A stretch of 64,000 bases of DNA from Cheiracanthium punctorium (lineage: Eukaryota > Arthropoda > Arachnida > Araneae > Cheiracanthiidae): NCBI GenBank assembly GCA_038373885.1, contig JAWZYV010016546.1, positions 62,001-126,000 of the forward strand, in the 5' to 3' direction. Below the pieces are notes generated by a model. That model was not told the DNA's origin. It worked only from the letters and a program-made list of their open reading frames with translations, and made no database searches. The position numbers and the translations under genes were made by a program. Positions 9,995 through 21,597 of the stretch are shown piece after piece; positions within the stretch are counted from its first letter, which is position 1, and each line of letters starts with the position of its first letter.

Positions 9995-10553
9995 TTAGCA
10001 CTTTGAGGCGCAACCCTTTCCCAATGCTGAAAAAAGGACAGCCGTTGCAACCATCGCTCGACTTAACTACCAGCAAGATGGCGGACGATCGAAACGTTCA
10101 TCGCGTGCCACAGATCTAGAGAACCTTTTTTTTGACGACAGCTGGCTGTGCCGGGTACAAAAAAAAGGTCTCCAGATCTTTGGCTGTGCCCGGGCACAGC
10201 CCGCTGTCGTCAAAAAAGGGTCTCTCGATCTGTGTCACGCGATGAACGTCTCGATCGTCCGCCATCTTGCTGGTAGTTAAGTCGAGCGATGGCAAGGGCT
10301 GCCCTTTTTTCAGCATTGGGCAATCTATCCGGCTGTTCTCGGCATTCTTCCCTTTTTCAGCAGATGTCAGTGCTGTTAAAAATAATCGTGACCATATTTT
10401 TACGGGAAAGGACGTGCTAAAAAGTAAAGGATTCTCGTGGAGCTATGTCACCGGCAACTATTTTTATAGAAATCTATTCTTCGTAACTGGTAACAGTCAA
10501 AACGTCAGAGTTTGGTGTTCCCAGAGCGGGAACACTGCGCGTTAAAGGGTTAA
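9995..10553 (-). mobile_element. piggyBac-like foldback MITE, near-complete
   Basis: The left end has a mutated TTAA (TTAG) followed by TTTGAGGCGCAACCC. The right end is GCGCGTTAAAGGG TTAA at 10550. The centre carries extra hairpin material (about 10140-10210, including GGCTGTGCCCGGGCACAGCC) compared with the copy at 4951. Confidence 0.75.
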
Positions 10554-10944
10554 TGACAAATTAACAATTCGTACAAATTCCTCTATCGCATGACCGCTGT
10601 TTCATGAAAAAAAAAAAAAAAAAGATCACTCAGCTGACTCCGGATACAAAATGAAAATCTATCATGCGTTTCGTGCGATACGAAAAGAACTTTCTTCTTC
10701 AGAAACGAAATTCATTATTAATTCGTACGAACTCAATAACCCGGCGCTTTCTGAAGCAGATCAATAACCGCGGTTTTCCAATCGAATGACTCCTGTTGCG
10801 GTGAAAGTAGTTTTAAAGGCAAGTAGGAAAATCTCTGGTGGTATGAGCAGCAGACAGGGCTGTTACGATTTTGCCCAATCCGAAAAAAAAAAAATTCTGG
10901 TGTTTTTTTTTAATGCGCTTGAAAAAAAAAAACAAGGAAAAACC

Positions 10945-11755
10945 CATCAACTTTAAAGCATCAATTTTTAAATTGCGAAGCTAGTTTATTTCTTAATATC
11001 AATGCACCCAAATACCCAACTGTTTTGTTTAATAATTTGAACTTTAAAACATTAATTTTTTAATTACGAAGCTAGTTTATTTCTTAATATGAATACACCC
11101 AAAAACCCAACTGTCTTTGGTTAAATAATTTCAACTTTAAAACATCAATTTTTAGATTACGTAGCTATTTTATTTCTTAATATGAATACACCTAAAAACA
11201 CAACTGTTTTTTTTTAATAATTTCAACTTTGAAACATCAATTTTTAGAATACGTAGCTATTTTATCTCTTAATATGAATATACCTAAAAACACAACTGTT
11301 TTTTTAATAATTTCAACTTTAAAACATCAATTTTTAAATTACAAAGCTAGCTTATTTCTTAATATCAATACACCCAAAAACCCAACTGTTTTTTTTTAAA
11401 ATAATTTCAACTTTTAAACATCAATTTTTAGATTACGTAGCTATTTTAGTTCTTAATATCAATACACCTAAAAACTCAACTGTTTTTTTTAAAATAATTT
11501 CAACTTTAAAACATCAATTTTTAAATTATGAAGCTGGTTTATTTCTTCATATGATTACACCCAAAAACCCAACTGTTTTTTTAAAATAATTTCAATTTTA
11601 AAACAATTTTTAGATTACGTAGCTATAGCTATTTTATTTATTAATATCAATATATACTATTATATATATATTTTAATAATTTCAACTTTAAAATATCAAT
11701 TTTTAAATTACGAAGCTAGTTTTTTTTCTTAATATCAATACAGCAGTTGTAAAGT
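10945..11755 (+). repeat. Tandem array of about nine 92-bp units
   Basis: The phase marker AACTTTAAAACATCAA recurs at about 10949, 11040, 11133, 11225, 11315, 11409, 11502, 11594 and 11684, at spacings of 90-94 bp. Each unit also holds TTATTTCTTAATATNAATAC and ACCCAACTGTTTTT. Units vary by homopolymer length and point changes. It ends near a cluster of AAT repeats at about 11800-11832. Confidence 0.9.
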
Positions 11756-11964
11756 TTATAAACATCCCCCCTTTCACCACTACCACCCAAGGGGCAAAAA
11801 ATAATATTAATAATAATAATAATAATAATAATTAAGGAAAAAAATGAGAATGACTTGTTTGGAGAAAATCTTTATTCCTGTCACTTGAATTAAAATGAAT
11901 AAGGATTTTTCATCCACAGCAAAATATTAGTTTTAAAATTCAGATTCAACACTAATTAAATTTC

Positions 11965-12089
11965 TAGGGATGCACGCGAGAAGAAAAATTGGTCTGTCTC
12001 GTCTCGCAAAACAGCCGAAAAAGCTTTGTATCGCCTCGCAAAATCCCTATAATGTTAAAAATTTTTGTCTCGTCTCGCATCCATCCCTA
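11965..12089. mobile_element. CGAGACG-rich hAT-like MITE, copy 1
   Basis: The ends TAGGGATGCACGCGAG and CGCATCCATCCCTA enclose repeated GTCTCGTCTCGCAAAA blocks. The family is defined by the copy at 43414, which has a clean 8-bp duplication. Confidence 0.6.
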
Positions 12090-12498
12090 TAAAAATTTCA
12101 TGTTAAAACTATTACTTATAATTAATTCACATTTCTAAAATTAATACTCTAAAAAATAAAGGAACAACTACTGGAAACCGTAACTCCGTAACATCCAAAC
12201 TCAGTAAAATTTTACGGAAATTCTCTGTTTATATTTGAACACAGGAGAGTCCCGTACATCAAGGGTCAGCCCCTTTCTGGAACAGAATTTCTATAATGGA
12301 GTTTACAGCAGCGGTTCTCAACCTTTTAACGTCGCGCCTCCCAACAAAGGCTAACTTACGATGGCTCCCCGCTCCTCACATTTTTCAGCATACATTCAGT
12401 GTTTTAATCTTTAACAATGAACATTGAGTCGAATTTCCTACAAAATAATGTTATCAGTAAAGTTTGAATGAACATTTTAAGCGAAAATGAATATATTT

Positions 12499-13520
12499 AC
12501 TTTCCGAACATGTACCATGTAAGGAAAGTATTGTAATCATGAAAAAATTCTACTTCGAAATTTTGGTGTTTTTGCACGTTTTGAGGGCTTCTGAATCCAT
12601 TTATGCTATTTTTACGAGATGTATGTATGTATGTGTGTGTGTGTGTATGTGTGTTTGTGTGTATGTGAGTGAACACGATAGCTCCTGAACGGAGCATCCG
12701 ATTGAGCTAAAATTGGATATATATGTCATAAACCACCGTCGCAAGACCGGTATTGATTTTGGTGTGTATAGGACTTATAGTTTTCCTACAGGGCTACGAC
12801 AAAGATTCCTTTTACATTATGGCCTATGGGGGGAAATTCTTGAAAGTGCGCTAGCGTTTAAACGGTATATTCGTTTGAGCTCAAATTGGGTATAAATGTT
12901 ATAAACCACCATCCTAAGACCGGTATTGATTTTGGTGTGTATAGGACTTATAGTTCTCCTACAGGGCTACGACAAAGATTTCTTTTACATTCTGGCCTAT
13001 GGGGGGAAATTCTTGAAAGTGCGCTAGCGTTTAAACGATACATTCGATTGAGCTCAAATTGGGTATAAATGTTATAAACCACCATCCTAAGACCGGTATT
13101 GATTTTGGTGTGTATAGGACTTATAGTTCTCCTACAGGGCTACGACAAAGATTTCTTTTACATTCTGGCCTATGGGGGGAAATTCTTGAAAGTGCGCTAG
13201 CGTTTAAACGGTACCTTCGATTGAGCTGAAATTGGGTATATATGTTATAAATAACCATCTTAAGACTGGTATTGATTTTGGTGTGTATAATACTTATAGT
13301 TTTTCTACAGGGCTACGACAAAAATTTCATTTATATTATGGCATAATGGCATATGGGGAGAAATTCTTAAAGTGCGCAAGCGTTTAAACGGTGCATTCGA
13401 TTGAGTTTCAATTTGGTATATATGTTTGAATTATTCATCGATTAAAATTTATTTAAATGCTTGGTAATTATCTTAATCGTAAGTGTTCGGAAAGTCGAGT
13501 GGAGTCACTCCAGATTTTTT
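12499..13520. mobile_element. 173-bp-repeat element, copy 2
   Basis: Same ends as copy 1 (ACTTTCCGAACATG, and GTGTTCGGAAAGTCG with the TGGAGTCACTCCA hairpin). TATG/TG microsatellite at about 12620-12660. Units are phased at 12702, 12875, 13048, 13221 and 13401. The last spacing is 180 bp because of a short CATAATGG insertion. It is nested in the hAT-like element at 12309. Confidence 0.7.
12702..13401 (+). repeat. 173-bp tandem repeat, 4 units
   Basis: TTGAG phase marks are 173, 173, 173 and 180 bp apart. Adjacent units at 12875 and 13048 are nearly identical, which points to recent amplification. Confidence 0.85.
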
Positions 13521-13631
13521 GGGGTAAAAATGAGAATAAATAAGATGATTTTTTGAAAACATGCATCACTCCCTTTTTTTTTTTTTTTTTTTTTTCTCGT
13601 GCCCCACTGGTTGAGAAACGCTGGTTTACAG

Positions 13632-15090
13632 GAATAAAATTCCGTAAATATATGGAAATAGTCCTGGCGTCTCAGTTGTCAGTACTTTTTCACGGAAATT
13701 ACTTTTACAGTGAAACAATTATTGATTATTATTTTGATTTATATACGTTTTCTAGTATAATTGGTTATTGTAATTATTTTTTTTAATGATTAAAATATTT
13801 TTTCATCTATAATTCATTATTCTCATCAGTTTGTTGCATTGAGTTGTAGTATTTAGAAATTAGCAAAATTAACATTTTGAACCCCCATCTCTTCCCTTAA
13901 AAAACCCCAGCTAAAACCCCCAAAACCCACAAAACTCGAGTATTTAACAACATTCCATCATGATAATCAACTACACGCATTACACCGGTCAACAATTTTT
14001 TTTTTTTTTTTTTTTTTTTTTGGGGGGGGGGTTCTGATCTCGTGCTTAAATTCTGATTCTAGACATTGAAAAACACTTAAAATTTCATTTTTAGTTCGTA
14101 AAGTTTGCTTTTGTCTGATTTACGTCGATAAGAATATTTTAAGTTTTTTCATAAACGGAAGATGGCAGCCCTTTGATTAACCCCAAAAGTAAACTGTATT
14201 ATTATTTGTAACCCTGTAGTATTGCTTGTAGTATTATTTGTAATATTATTATTTGTTTGTATTATTATTTGCTCATACGAACATAAAAGAAATACGAAAG
14301 ATATTCACTTTTAGATATTCATTTCTTATTATTTTGCCTTTATATGTTATTGTTTATCACAAATCTTGAATAAAAAAGACTTTTATATCCAGCAAAAACG
14401 TTTCTGATCATAATTTAGAGTGGTATTATAAAAAATATATATAAATAAGTGATTTTTGGCCAAAAAATTGAAAAATTGCTTTAATTTCTACAAAAGCAAA
14501 CTTTAATAATAATAAAAAAAAAGTTATTTTCCTTAGTTTTGGCGTAGGAGAAACTAAAATTTAACATTTAGTAGTCAGACCCAAAAATCGTGTTGACCGG
14601 TGTTATTTGATTAACAAATTAATCCTTTCACCAGGGAAGGAAAAAAATCAATCCCATCTTCCTCCATGAGTCAATCTCCGGCAGGCAAAAAAGCGTTTCA
14701 TCTCCATTCCACCGCAACCAAAAAACCCAAGCAAGCACTTCTACTTTCACTTTTCTTTGCGCTGGCACGGAAGCCCTCCAAAACAGACAAAAAGAAAAAA
14801 AAAAAAAACTCTCTCTCCTCGTCCCCGGCCCAGTTACCTGTCAATGCCCCGCTTCTGGTTAGGGTCATCCTGCGAGTCAAGTGAAAGTATCCACCACTGA
14901 CACACTGCACTCGTTTCGGGCTCCGGCCATACCAACTTCGGAGGTTTCACATTTATTTTTTTTTATTTTATTTATTTATTTTATTTTTTCTGTAACCCAT
15001 TCGCTGAGTTTTTTCGTTTGCCGCCGCTCTTAATTTCTAAGCTATTTTGCATATTCTTTGGTGTTGCTTCCTTTTTTTTTTTCTAGGTGG
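13632..15090. other. AT-rich stretch without recognised genes
   Basis: It contains a long T/G tract (13990-14030) and short TATTATTTG-type repeats around 14200-14275. The segment near 14822-14845 is shared with about 9768. Nothing else was recognised. Confidence 0.45.
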
Positions 15091-15095
15091 TATGT

Positions 15096-15215
15096 GTGGA
15101 GCCTAATACATTGGTTTAGACTAAAATTTTGATTTATAGTACATTTTAATTGGGTGAAATAAGCTTTTTAAAAAATTTAGCCCCTCCCAAAAACAATTTC
15201 TGGATCCGCCACTGT
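15096..15215. mobile_element. Truncated CGGATCCAG hAT-like MITE
   Basis: From GCCTAATACATTGG to TTTCTGGATCCGCCACTG it matches the right half of the element at 53167-53415. The left end is missing. Confidence 0.65.
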
Positions 15216-15270
15216 GTGTGGTGTAGGTTCTCTCCCTCTCTCTGTGGTCTTATTTTTTTTTAATGTTGGG

Positions 15271-15607
15271 TTAACCCTTCGAGGCGCAACCCTTTCCCAA
15301 TGCTGAAAAAAGGGCAGCCGTTGCCATCGCTCGACTTAACTACCAGAAAGATGGCGGACGATCGAAACGTTCATCGCGTGCCACAGGTCCAGAGACCCTC
15401 TTTTGACGACAGCCGGCTGTGCGGTCGCCACGACTCGATCCCCGCCATCTTGCTGGTAGTTAAATCGTGCGATGGCAACGGCTGCACTTTTTCGACATTG
15501 GGCAGTCTATCTCTAGATGTCCTCCTTGAATATTTAATTGAAATCGAATTTATTCTTCGTGAATCAAATCAGCCTCACAGCGAGGACACCGCGCGTTAAA
15601 GGGATAA
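15271..15607 (-). mobile_element. Mosaic piggyBac-like foldback MITE
   Basis: The left half, from TTAA CCCTTCGAGGCGCAACCC, matches the main family. The right half, from AGTTAAATCGTGCGATGG outward, matches subfamily B seen at 3550 (TTTTTCGACATTGGG, TTCTTCGTGAATCAAATCAG). The right TTAA is mutated (ATAA at 15604). Confidence 0.7.
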
Positions 15608-16151
15608 ACATTTTTCTTCGAACTTGCAAAGCTTTTATCTGTCAGTCTGTCCTGTTGGTAGACATCGATTTTTATTTTATTTTATTTTATCTGTTTTACG
15701 TGAAATTTATGCAGGATGTATGGCACCAGGACAGAAGGAAAAAAAAAGATCGGAAATGGCCCAAATGGCTGTAAAATTAGAATTTGTCATAAAATTTCTT
15801 GATTATTGGCATCCAATTAACAAACATCCAAATTTCTGGCGGTCTCCAGTCCCCCAGTAGCTCACATTTGGCATCGTCCGTGTCTGGCACAATTGTAACG
15901 GATGGCAGAGAAGATTAGACGATTCTAGAAGTACACAGCAACGCACGTTCAAAAACTTTGTTCGTTTTCTGTCAGTAAAAAGTATAGAACGATTCTGTGG
16001 GAAAAAAAAAAAAAAAACTCTCACACAATTCATTGCCAAGTACTTAGCCTTTATTTTCAAGGAACTACTTTAATTTGAACTGAATAAGAGTAAAACCATT
16101 GAAACTTTGTAAAATAGCACACATAAAAGGTACTTATCATAATACTCATAT

Positions 16152-16171
16152 AGGTACTTATATAAGTACCT
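16152..16171. repeat. Perfect 20-bp palindrome
   Basis: AGGTACTTATATAAGTACCT is its own reverse complement. More partial copies (AAGTACCTTT, AGGTACTTAT) lie at 16127-16245. Confidence 0.85.
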
Positions 16172-16224
16172 TTGATAAGTACACTTTGATTAGTGTATTT
16201 TGATTATTACACTTTTATAAGTAC

Positions 16225-16850
16225 CTTTTATAAATGTTATTTTGCATTGAATATTTTACCTTTTTAACTCCAGTTGCTTTCTTTTTCTTTTAATAGAATT
16301 ACAATGCATTTTTTTTTTCTTTTAAGAACTGCCTTAATTTAAGAAACTAGATGTGAGCCCCATACCTTTTATAAATGTTATTTTGCATTGAATATTTTAC
16401 CTTTTTAACTCCAGTTGCTTTCTTTTTCTTTTAATAGAATTACAATGCATTTTTTTTTCTTTTAAGAACTGCCTTAATTTAATAGAAGACAGTATTTTAT
16501 CTTTTAAAGAACTGCCTGTTTCATAGAACACGGCATTTTTTCTTTAAAAAATGCCTCAGTATGATGCAACACAGTATTTTATCTTTTAAAGAAATGCTTC
16601 AGTTTCATGGAATACAGTATTTTATGCTTTAAAGAATAACCTTAAATTGATAGAAAACTATTTCATTTCATTTTAATTTTTAAAGAAATGACTGTATTTT
16701 ATTATATTATTGAGTAATTAATTTTATTTTTAAGAACTACCTTAATGTGACAGAACATAGCATTTCATGTCATTTCATTTTTTAAGAATAGTTTTCATTT
16801 GATTCAATAGAGTACCTGTTTCATTTTATTTTCCAAGACAACCTTTATTG
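16225..16850 (+). repeat. Direct duplication and degenerate tandem repeat
   Basis: A segment of about 115 bp starting ACCTTTTATAAATGTTATTT at 16225 is repeated at about 16365. From 16320 to 16850 there is a degenerate tandem of about 58-bp units (TTTTAAAGAACTGCCT, then TCATAGAACACAGTATTTTA). Confidence 0.7.
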
Positions 16851-17008
16851 ATAAAACAAAACATTTTATTATTGTTATTAAAAAATAACCACAATTTTGA
16901 TAGACCAGTGTATTTTACTTATCAGTCATCTGCAATTTCTTTTTTGTGGATGTTTCTTTTCTTTCTTTTTTTTTTTCATATAAAGGACAGAGAAAGTAAA
17001 AATATATA

Positions 17009-17161
17009 CAGTCGAACCTGCTCTATGGAATGTCAGTTAAAGGAATAACCCGCTTAATTTAAGAAACTTTTAATGTACCAAACCTTAATAATAATTTAAA
17101 ATCCCGCTTATTGGAATAAATTTTCATGCCAAATTCGCTATTCCATTAAGTGGTTCGACTG
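17009..17161. mobile_element. pogo-like MITE (153 bp)
   Basis: The TIR CAGTCGAACC...GGTTCGACTG is flanked by TA on each side. The interior has CCCGCTTAATTTAAGAAAC and CCCGCTTATTGGAATAAA. A TA duplication with CAGTCGAACC ends is typical of pogo/Tigger-derived MITEs. Confidence 0.8.
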
Positions 17162-17654
17162 TATATTAATTTTAATAAGAAAACCCAGCTCTCTCTATCC
17201 ACCTCAACGGAAACACCATGGCATGACTCCCTTCCCCCCTTTTTCACCCAGATCGATTTATCGTCTGCTGCTGCCTAGCTCAGCGAAAGCAAGCGAGAGC
17301 GAAAGTTCTACAACAGTGTGTTCGTTCCCGATTCCAGCTAGAGAGAGAGATTGCTTGCTAGCTGGGTCGATAGTTCGTTGCACCCCGACCTAGAAACGGC
17401 GAGAGAGAGAGGCACTTTGCGTCATACACCGCCTGTGACCTCCACTCTCACTTTCCGAAGCTCTCTCTTTGCTCTCTATATCAGCCAACCCTTTTTTTTT
17501 CTTCTGTCTCTCCCTCTCTCCATCCGCTGCCGCTTGGTCCCGTTTTGTTAGGAAGATTGGAACGACAACAGCAAATGATTCTCAGAAACGGAGTTAAGTT
17601 TCCTGGGTTTTCCTCCCGAATTCGGTGAACGAAGGAATGTTGTGCTTGTTAGGG

Positions 17655-18350
17655 CTAGTGATGTGCATGGTGCAATTCGAATGACTTCTATAATCGATTT
17701 ACTACTGTTCCAATAGAATCAATAATCGATTAATCGAATAGTGAATAATCGTAATTTTACTATTCGACTATTATTCGCCATTTTTACTATTCGAATAGTA
17801 TTTGCCATTTTTATTATTCGAATAACATTAGCGATTATACTATTCGAATACAATTTGTAATTTTACTATTCGATCAGTATTCGCATTTTTTACTATTCGA
17901 ATCGCATTAGCGATTTTACTATTCAAATACAATTCGTAATTTTATTATTTGATTAGTATTCGCGACTTTTTGTATTCGAATAGCATTCGCAATTTGAATA
18001 TTCGAATACTATTCGCAATTTTACTATTCGATTAGTATTCGTCTTGTTTACTATTCGAATAGTATTCGCAATTTTTACTATTCGAATAGCATTAACTGTT
18101 TTACTATTCGAATACAATTCGTAATTTTACTATTCGATTAGTATTTGCGATTTGAATATTCGAATGCTATTTTTAATTTTACTATTCGATTAGTATTCAC
18201 GACTTTTACTATTCGAATACTAATCGTTATTTCACTATTGGATAGGTAATCGCGATTTCCATTCGAGCGATCTAATGGATTTTTGAAAATCGATTATCCC
18301 TAATGCATTTAATAATCGATTAATTTGAACGGCTTCATTCATTCATGACC
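17655..18350 (-). mobile_element. ATTCGAATA minisatellite element, copy 1
   Basis: The terminal parts match the copies at 59418 and 62775 in reverse orientation: CATTTAATAATCGATTAA then TTCATTCATTCATGACC at the right, and AATCAATAATCGATTAATCG at the left. The core is about 20 irregular units of ACTATTCGAATAGTATTCGC alternating in phase, internally palindromic. The superfamily is unknown. Confidence 0.7.
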
Positions 18351-19139
18351 ATTACTTTTTAAGACTTCCTTTTTAAAGAAAACTACTGTCGCCATTCTTA
18401 GGATATTTTTAATTTTAGTTTTTTTCCGAAGTAACAGAAAATTTCAAGACAAAACTTTTCTTTTTAGAATATTTTAATGCTTTTCAAAATTAGGCGACTT
18501 GGAATATTCTGTAGTAGTAAATATACCGAGGAAACACTTTAGACAACTAGTTTGTAAATTAAAAAAAAAAAAAAATGTACTAAAAAATGTAACTTTATTT
18601 CATAGTAAAAGGAAAACAGATGTACTGTTTCATATTTTAATTATTACATGTTCGAATTTAATATATTTACTTCAACATGTGAAAGGTATTTAAATATTTT
18701 TCAAAGAATCAAGCTAAAGTTTTTATATCTAAGGATTTTTTTATTAAATAGTATGGATATTCTCTCTCTGTCTCACTTTTTTTTTTTTTTTTTTGGTAAA
18801 AAAAAGTGTTGTGTATGTATTGTTTTAAAGTAGACGTATAAATTTAAAAGTAATAATAAATAAAAATTGGCATAACTTGGTACATGCTAGTTTTTTTCTT
18901 TTTCTTTTTACTAAGTGTTTAACTTGAATTCTTTAGAGTTCCTGAAATACCAAATAGTAAATAGAATTAATAATACATTTTGAATTTGTGAATATATCTT
19001 AGATGTAAAGCGTTTTGTAATTATTTTCAGATGTGTCTAAGAGAGTGGAATGGGGTACTTTAAAATATAAAATGGCAAATAATTAAGGAAATTACTTGGT
19101 ATTAAATAGTGCATTAAAGAAATTTAATATTTAAAATCA
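18351..19139. other. No recognised feature
   Basis: AT-rich DNA with A and T tracts. Nothing supported. Confidence 0.4.
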
Positions 19140-19317
19140 AAGTGGAACCTCCCAAGTTGGACACCCCCATTACTTGGACTCTTCTCTAAGTTGGATACTT
19201 TTCTGGAGAACGGAACGTGTCCATAATACAGAACTATACCTCTATAAATTGGACACCTCTAAATGTTGGACACTTTTTGAGGGAAACGCAGTTGTTCAAC
19301 TTACGGTGGTTTCACTT
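19140..19317. mobile_element. pogo-like MITE, TIR AGTGGAACCTCC
   Basis: Left AGTGGAACCTCCCAAGTTGG; right in reverse complement AAGTGAAACCACCGTAAGTT. Internal copies of AAGTTGGACAC/ATGTTGGACAC occur. It is related to the dimer at 21006. Confidence 0.7.
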
Positions 19318-19856
19318 ATAAAGTGAAAAATAATTTAAAATAAAATAATTTTACATTTTACAGCGTAAATAGGTTGTTTTAATCACACAAAAGATTAGTT
19401 TCAACAAGTATTCAATTCAACATCGGTTCTAACGTTTGGTTAATGCATTTTTTGTTTCTTCAGACTGTAACGACATTGTTCCGATATCATCTTAGGAAAC
19501 CTCATACTCCTCTGTCCACTTGCTGTTAAAAAGATAATGAGATAATTCGAACAAAAAAAGAAAGAAAGAAAGAAAAAAAGGCATGGAAAAAAAGAACACT
19601 TCCAAAAACACATTCAATTGACTACTGACACTATTGCCTCAAAATGTCGGCGAAATTAACATAATACTCGAAATTATCACTCATAATATTCATTCCACTT
19701 TTCGCATTATAAGTGAGAAACAAATAAACAAAAAGATAAAACAAAACACCCCCTCCCCTTCCTTTCCACTCCACTACCCCCCAGGCTAAATCAGGATCTA
19801 GGTTAGGAGGAGAAACTCTCTCCGACAAGTTCGTTGACCGGGCACCAGCTCCCCGC

Positions 19857-19870
19857 GTTGCTATGGCGAC
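19857..19870. promoter_or_regulatory. RFX X-box-like motif
   Basis: GTTGCTATGGCGAC fits the consensus GTTRCYATGGYRAC bound by RFX factors. It lies in a local GC-richer island. About 70 bp downstream, GCCACCATG at 19934-19942 opens a 20-codon frame with no recognised product. Function is inferred from the motif only. Confidence 0.35.
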
Positions 19871-20212
19871 GGAACTGAAAGGGTAGAAAAGAGAAGAGAG
19901 AGGTGAGAGAGTTGGTTCTCCATAGGTGGCGTTGCCACCATGTACTGCTTTGCCTTCCTCCGATCAATGGATGTACAGTGGGTACACACGTGTCTGTACT
20001 GAGAAAGGAGTTTATTATAGGAGCGCCTGGTTTGTGTGTTCTGAATGAAGAGGGGGTGCAGACTGATCGAATTTTCGGCACGTGTCTGAAGATATTCACT
20101 GTTTGCCGGGCGCTGAGTTGTTTAGACTGCGCTTCTAGAACAAATTAGGACTGTTCCTTTTTAGAATGCTATGTACGTCACAGGACTTGTGAATGCTTTT
20201 AAAACAAACCAA

Positions 20213-20625
20213 TGGTGTTAAACAGTCGGGGGAAAAAAATAAATAAATGATTCTCCACCCAATCAATAATGTAATAAACAGTCAACTTGTTGTATTGGGT
20301 ACGTTTATTTTCGGACTTGTTTGCTTGGTTTAAAAAATGCGTTTATAAATCCTCGTCGAATAAAGTGGGCAACAACACATTCGCAGTTTTCTCTAGTACA
20401 GAAGACAAACTACGACCCACAAAACAAAGCAGTGATGTTAAACACTCAATAATAATAATAATCATGATTCTCCATCTAATCGCAATGTATTTATATAAAC
20501 AGTCAACTTGTTGTTGTATTGGGAACATTTATTTTCCGACCTGCTGTTGGGTACAAGTCCTCGTCGAATAAAGTGGGCAGCAACACATTCGCAGTTTTCA
20601 CTAGTACAGAGAAAGGGAACTTAAA
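20213..20625 (+). repeat. Tandem duplication of about 224 bp
   Basis: Two diverged units contain AACAGTCAACTTGTTG (about 20278 and 20502), TCCTCGTCGAATAAAGTGGG and AACACATTCGCAGTTTTC. An AAT run differs between them. Confidence 0.8.
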
Positions 20626-20712
20626 TAACCAGGGAATGAGTGGGAATCGAACCCACCACCCTATTGTCTCATGCCTATAAGTGCAGCATCCTACTTACAA
20701 TGCAGGGGAGTA
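20626..20712 (-). mobile_element. tRNA-like sequence, probably a SINE head or decayed tRNA
   Basis: On the minus strand GGTGGGTTCGATTCCCAC is a good B-box in a T-arm-like stem. The upstream GTAAGTAGGATGCTGC is a poor A-box. No complete cloverleaf could be drawn. Confidence 0.45.
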
Positions 20713-20837
20713 CAGTGGCGGATTTTTTGTCTCCTTTTTCTTACAAATTAAGTCAATATTTTATAGTGTAAATTTAGTTCGTCTGGGGGGGGACACGTGC
20801 CGCTGTGCCCTCCCTCCCCCCTTCTGGATCTGCCAGT
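20713..20837. mobile_element. CAGTGGCGGAT hAT-like MITE
   Basis: Ends CAGTGGCGGATTTTT and CTGGATCTGCCAGTG. No clear target duplication was read. Confidence 0.45.
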
Positions 20838-21005
20838 GGGGGGAACATATGACACCCCAAAGTCGTCTGAAAGTCTTTTGATTTAAAATATTTGTTTCAA
20901 AATTTAGGAGGAACTTCCGTTTTCTTCTCTTGAATTCGTCACATGTATCCAAACCCTCCAAATTTCTGTTCACGCTCTTCTTATGCATGCAACTAATAGT
21001 TAATA

Positions 21006-21345
21006 CAGTGAAACCTCCGAAAGTTGGACACTCCCCCTCTTAAAGTGCCCAATTAACGGAGGTATCCAACTTATGGGGGTGCCTGTAATTGCTATGAGTC
21101 TGATCCGTTCCTTAGAAAGCTGCCCGACTTAGGCAGGTATCCAACTTATATATGTGCCAAATTTGGGAGGTTTCACTGAAACCTCCGTAAGTTGGACACT
21201 CCCCTCTTAAAGTGCCCAATTAACGGAGGTATCCAACTTATGGGGGTGCCTGTAATTGCTATGAGTCTGTTCCGTTCCTTAGAAAGCTGCCCGACTTAGG
21301 CAGGTATCCAACTTCTATATGTGCCAAATTTGGGAGGTTTCACTT
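21006..21345. mobile_element. Tandem dimer of a pogo-like MITE
   Basis: Two units of about 170 bp, each starting CAGTGAAACCTCC or its equivalent and ending GGAGGTTTCACT. They share one junction, TTTCACTGAAACCTCCG at about 21171-21187. They differ by only a few bases (GATCCG versus GTTCCG, TTATATA versus TTCTATA). TA precedes the left end. Confidence 0.85.
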
Positions 21346-21597
21346 TATTAATCAATTGAAAAAAATGATAATTTAACTAATTTTTTATGAAAAATTACAT
21401 TAAAGTGATCTACCACGACGAGGCTAAACTTCTACAAAGGTAAGCGACCCCGCCACTTTACAGTAGTACATGCATGCTGCTTTTGTACATTTTTATAAGG
21501 CAGTTATGTCAAAGGTTTGAAAAAAATTCAGCATGCCTGTTCATTGCTTATTGTTATCTTTAATATGTATTCTTATACCATCCCAAGCATAAGCGTA

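Larger units (their letters stand above)
12309..13623. mobile_element. hAT-like transposon, TIR CAGCGGTTCTCAACC
   Basis: The ends are CAGCGGTTCTCAACC and GGTTGAGAAACGCTG. A perfect 8-bp target duplication GTTTACAG lies at 12301-12308 and 13624-13631. The terminal sequence CAGNGGTTCTCAACC is a common signature of Charlie/MER5-type hAT elements. Most of the length is a nested 173-bp-repeat element. No transposase is recognisable. Confidence 0.9.

Noticed and set aside
10945..11755. CRISPR-like regular repeat
   Set aside because: The 92-bp units are contiguous and diverged, with no constant short repeat and unique spacers, in animal-type DNA.
12713..13068. Repeated 60-codon frames as genes
   Set aside because: They are parts of the 173-bp tandem unit, many units have stops, and there is no promoter or splice context. 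Kept only as a finding to test.
15096..15228. 8-bp duplication around the truncated CGGATCCAG copy
   Set aside because: TGTGTGG occurs on both sides, but the left end of the element is missing, so a 7-mer match in TG-rich DNA is not meaningful.
20626..20712. Functional tRNA gene
   Set aside because: Only the B-box and T-arm are good; acceptor and D-arms do not pair.
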